A stretch of 7,134 nucleotides of DNA from Clostridiaceae bacterium (GTDB taxonomy: Bacteria; Bacillota; Clostridia; Saccharofermentanales; UBA5734), in contig JAAYFZ010000231.1 in assembly GCA_012727965.1 (NCBI GenBank), positions 1-7,134 on the forward strand, in the 5' to 3' direction. Of this stretch, positions 6,032 through 7,134 are shown in pieces. Positions within the stretch are counted from its first letter, which is position 1. Each line of letters opens with the position of its first letter. Position numbers and translations under genes: made by a program. The notes under the pieces were generated by a model. The model was not told where the DNA came from and ran no database searches. It saw only the letters and a program-made list of their open reading frames with translations.

Positions 6032-6060
6032 ATTTTACTGTGATTTGAACTTGATGTCAA
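6032..6060 (-). promoter_or_regulatory. Promoter of tRNA-Pro(CGG)
   Basis: On the minus strand the -35 is a perfect TTGACA (+ strand 6055-6060) and the -10 is TAAAAT (6032-6037, 5/6), with a 17-base spacer. The -10 lies 13 bases before the first tRNA base, so transcription should start a few bases upstream of the mature end. The -35 overlaps the thyA -35 on the other strand. Confidence 0.85.
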
Positions 6061-6080
6061 TACTTCAAGTCAAGTATAAT
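6051..6080 (+). promoter_or_regulatory. Promoter of thyA
   Basis: TTGATG (6051-6056, 4/6) and a perfect TATAAT (6075-6080) are 18 bases apart, predicting a start near 6087 and a leader of about 47 bases. The -35 shares two bases (6055-6056) with the -35 of the divergent tRNA-Pro promoter inside the sequence TTGATGTCAA. Confidence 0.75.
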
Positions 6081-6133
6081 TGGCAGTAAAAGAAGCGAGA
6101 CTCGACAAGATACATGAGATGGAGATGAAGAAA

Positions 6134-6964
6134 ATGAGCTATGCGGATAAGGTTTTTATAGATAATTGCAAGTATATCCTTGATAAGGGTCATGATCAAA
6201 CTGGTGAGGATGTCAGGCCGCGCTGGGAAGATGGAACACCTGCTTACACCAAGAAGGCTTTTGCCCTTGTTAATCGTTATGACCTTGCCAGCGAGTTTCC
6301 AATCATAACGTTGCGCCAGCAAAATTTCAAAGCAGCTGTTGATGAACTTCTCTGGATCTGGCAGAAGAAGTCAAATCGTATCTCTGACCTAAATAGTCAT
6401 ATTTGGGATCAGTGGGCAGATGAAGAGGGAACGATCGGGAAGGCTTATGGCTATCAGCTGGCACAAAAACATCAGTATTCAGAAGGTCTTTTTGATCAGG
6501 TCGATAGAGTCATTTTCGATCTCAAGCATAATCCTTCCAGTCGCAGGATCATCACCAACATCTATAACCATGCTGATCTGCATGCAATGCAGCTGTATCC
6601 TTGCGCCTATAGTATGACCTTCAATGTCAGCGGCAATAAGCTTAACGCCATATTGAATCAAAGATCTCAGGATATGCTAGTTGCAAATGGCTGGAATGTA
6701 ATGCAATATGCAGTGCTGGTCCATATGCTGGCTCAGGTCAGCGGCCTGGTTCCGGGTGAATTTGTTCATATGATTGCTGATGCCCATATCTATGATCGTC
6801 ACATTCCTCTGGTGGAAGAGTTGATGAATAGACAGAGCTTCCAGGCTCCAGTTTTGAAGATCGATCAGAATGTTAAGAATTTCTATGATTTCACAGTAGA
6901 TAGCTTCGAGCTGGCAGGCTATCAAAATAGCGGCAAAATCGGCAAGATCCCAGTAGCGATTTGA
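6134..6964 (+). CDS. thyA: Thymidylate synthase
   Basis: ThyA methylates dUMP to dTMP using methylene-tetrahydrofolate and releases dihydrofolate. The 276-residue product carries the catalytic cysteine C157 in LYPCAYSMTFNVSGNKLNA, the phosphate-binding RSQD (R177-D180), the NGWN segment after it, and DAHIYDRH (216-223), whose H and Y contact the nucleotide. The N-terminal part (NRYDLASEFPIITLRQQNFKAAVDELLWIW) belongs to a sub-type I recall from Clostridia and related Firmicutes, and differs from the E. coli form. ATG 6134 is chosen because GGAG (6121-6124) lies 9 bases upstream and MSYADKVFIDNCK matches the family start. In-frame ATGs at 6119 and 6125 lack a well-placed ribosome site, and the TTG at 6080 lies in the -10 box. 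The DHFR gene follows after 13 bases, so the two form a folate-dTMP operon. Confidence 0.96.
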   Translation: MSYADKVFIDNCKYILDKGHDQTGEDVRPRWEDGTPAYTKKAFALVNRYDLASEFPIITLRQQNFKAAVDELLWIWQKKSNRISDLNSHIWDQWADEEGTIGKAYGYQLAQKHQYSEGLFDQVDRVIFDLKHNPSSRRIITNIYNHADLHAMQLYPCAYSMTFNVSGNKLNAILNQRSQDMLVANGWNVMQYAVLVHMLAQVSGLVPGEFVHMIADAHIYDRHIPLVEELMNRQSFQAPVLKIDQNVKNFYDFTVDSFELAGYQNSGKIGKIPVAI

Positions 6965-6977
6965 TAAGGGGCAAATT

Positions 6978-7134
6978 ATGAATTTGATTGCGGCAGTAGA
7001 TATGAATTGGGCTATCGGCAAACAAGATGAGCTTCTGTTTCGGATCAGAACAGATCTAAGAAGGTTCAAAGAATTGACGCGGGACAATATTGTGATCTGT
7101 GGACGCAGGACTGTTCAGACTTTTCCCGGTGGCA
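6978..7134 (+). CDS. folA: Dihydrofolate reductase, 5' part only (cut by window edge)
   Basis: DHFR reduces dihydrofolate to tetrahydrofolate with NADPH and so regenerates the cofactor used by the thymidylate synthase encoded just upstream. Only the first 52 residues are inside the window. They begin MNLIAAVDMNWAIGKQDELLFRIRTDLRRFKELT and continue to ICGRRTVQTFPGG, matching the N-terminal half of the DHFR fold: first strand, the WxIG loop, the active-site acidic residue (D26) and the GR(K/R)T NADPH-binding segment. AAGGGG (6966-6971) lies 6 bases before the ATG. One oddity is R24 where most DHFRs have proline (IPxD). The frame is open to the edge. The symbol could also be given as dfrA. Confidence 0.92.
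   Translation, partial: MNLIAAVDMNWAIGKQDELLFRIRTDLRRFKELTRDNIVICGRRTVQTFPGG

Noticed and set aside
6080..6133. Longer thyA reading frame from TTG 6080
   Set aside because: This TTG overlaps the perfect TATAAT of the promoter, so it would lie upstream of the transcript start; family alignment favours ATG 6134.
1..7134. CRISPR array, mobile element, toxin-antitoxin or defence system
   Set aside because: I looked for spaced direct repeats, terminal inverted repeats, transposase, integrase or defence motifs on both strands and saw none; the genes are housekeeping genes in expected contexts.

Overview
This window looks like chromosomal, mostly housekeeping DNA from a low-to-moderate GC Gram-positive bacterium, most likely a member of Clostridia. 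Four things suggest this: strong AGGAGG-type ribosome binding sites, the Firmicutes-type order nadD-yqeK-rsfS with comEA nearby, a threonyl-tRNA synthetase of the short form that lacks the N-terminal TGS domain, and a thyA-DHFR pair whose proteins read like clostridial ones. The finer taxonomic placement is recall-based and uncertain. I see no insertion sequences, phage genes, CRISPR arrays or defence genes.

Left block (1-3809, all + strand): purD (purine synthesis) overlaps by 7 bases a 400-residue gene that fuses NadD (NAD synthesis) to a YqeK-type HD phosphohydrolase. After a 117-base spacer comes rsfS, the ribosomal silencing factor, best started at a TTG codon. A strong intrinsic terminator follows, and immediately after it comEA, a membrane-anchored DNA-binding competence protein with an unusually long acidic linker. 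At the extreme left, purD has no nearby Shine-Dalgarno sequence. A good one lies 43 bases upstream and is separated from the start by a hairpin that could bring it close.

Middle block (3810-5942): thrS has a plausible sigma-A promoter, and I see no T-box leader. It is followed by two hairpins in a roughly 220-base intergenic stretch.

Right block (5899-7134): a complete tRNA-Pro(CGG) gene lies on the minus strand, with its own near-consensus promoter and terminator. It is transcribed divergently from thyA, and the two promoters share the bases of their -35 boxes. thyA (thymidylate synthase) is followed 13 bases later by the start of a dihydrofolate reductase gene that is cut by the window edge. 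Together these two enzymes make dTMP and recycle the dihydrofolate produced.

Nothing here amounts to a clearly new system. The most interesting points are the possible hairpin-bridged translation start of purD, the NadD-YqeK fusion, and the overlapping -35 elements of the tRNA-Pro and thyA promoters.
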